Source: Chitinophagaceae bacterium
GTDB lineage: Bacteria > Bacteroidota > Bacteroidia > Chitinophagales > Chitinophagaceae
Assembly (NCBI GenBank): GCA_008080615.1
Contig: VIKJ01000116.1
Span: 1-14,114, forward strand
DNA length: 14,114 bases
Direction: 5' to 3'
Positions 13,816 through 14,114 of this stretch are shown piece by piece (the stretch's first letter is position 1; the number at the start of each line of letters is the position of its first letter). The notes under the pieces are model-generated. The model saw only the letters and a list, made by a program, of their open reading frames with translations. It did not search any database and was not told the DNA's origin. A program made the position numbers and the translations under genes.

Positions 13816-14114
13816 ATGAGTATAGAAAAAGATATTCAACAGCAAACATTTAGAAATAGCTATCAAAAAGCTACTGTAAATATTATTTTTTCTGCTAACT
13901 GGCTAACGGAACAAATTAAAATTTTCTTAGACGAAGAACATATTACCCCACAACAATACAATATCTTAAGAATATTAAGAGGGAGCATGAAACCCTTAAG
14001 TACATTGCAGATTAGAGAAAGAATGCTCGATAAAATGAGTGACACGAGCAGAATAGTAGACCGATTGGTATTAAAAGAATTGGTTGAAAAAAAATTATCT
14101 ACAGCAGATAAAAG
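13816..14114 (+). CDS. MarR-family transcriptional regulator, C-terminus cut by window edge
   Basis: A winged-helix regulator of the MarR family, probably a dimeric repressor. 99 complete codons are visible from ATG 13816. Seen: N-terminal helix MSIEKDIQQQTFRNSYQKA, then ITPQQYNILRILRGS (43-57), LSTLQIRERMLDKMSDTSRI (62-81) as the recognition helix region, and VDRLVLKELVEKKLSTADKR leading into the beta wing, with Asp-Lys-Arg as in the usual D-x-R wing motif. The ATG follows the radical SAM stop by one nucleotide, so the two are translationally linked and probably form one operon. It may autoregulate it. The rest of the gene lies beyond the window. Confidence 0.88.
   Translation, partial: MSIEKDIQQQTFRNSYQKATVNIIFSANWLTEQIKIFLDEEHITPQQYNILRILRGSMKPLSTLQIRERMLDKMSDTSRIVDRLVLKELVEKKLSTADK

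Noticed and set aside
1..14114. CRISPR array, tRNA, rRNA, insertion sequence or prophage
   Set aside because: No spaced direct repeats, cloverleaf-like sequence, transposase or phage structural gene was seen on either strand.

Overview
This window looks like chromosomal DNA of a member of the Bacteroidota, most likely Chitinophagaceae (Sediminibacterium-like). The clues are AT-rich DNA, an RNase HII and KorB of Bacteroidota type, weak or absent Shine-Dalgarno sequences, and many copies of the Bacteroidota -7 promoter element TAnnTTTG upstream of starts. The taxonomy is inferred from sequence character, not from a database match. I see no rRNA, tRNA, CRISPR array, transposase or prophage gene.

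Layout, left to right. A truncated heme A synthase gene (ctaA, minus) is divergent from rnhB (RNase HII, GTG start). rnhB converges on a YciO/Sua5-family gene. A 261-bp regulatory gap rich in inverted repeats precedes a NarL/LuxR response regulator. That gene ends tail-to-tail, with overlapping stops, against a broken korB (2-oxoacid:ferredoxin oxidoreductase beta subunit). An AhpD-like carboxymuconolactone decarboxylase gene (minus) is divergent from a large secreted S9 prolyl-oligopeptidase-like peptidase. The peptidase in turn overlaps tail-to-tail with a secreted TonB_C-domain protein. Next, on the minus strand, come a decayed HepT toxin remnant, its intact MntA-type antitoxin and serS. 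Divergent from serS are a small conserved-looking gene, gcvH, a six-helix hybrid histidine kinase and a VanZ-like membrane protein. The right end is a two-gene operon: a radical SAM/SPASM protein and a MarR regulator cut off by the window edge.

Most genes are housekeeping: heme and respiration, ribonucleotide removal, tRNA charging, glycine cleavage. The notable feature is a cluster of coding lesions. korB lacks about 24 conserved codons and is frameshifted. hepT lacks about 14 codons and carries an in-frame TGA. The receiver domain of the hybrid kinase lacks six residues just after its phospho-acceptor loop. These could be real gene decay or assembly/strain-collapse errors. I did not find a convincing new multi-gene system. 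The best leads are this lesion cluster, the nested palindromes upstream of the response regulator, and the radical SAM/MarR operon with a possible upstream mini-ORF.
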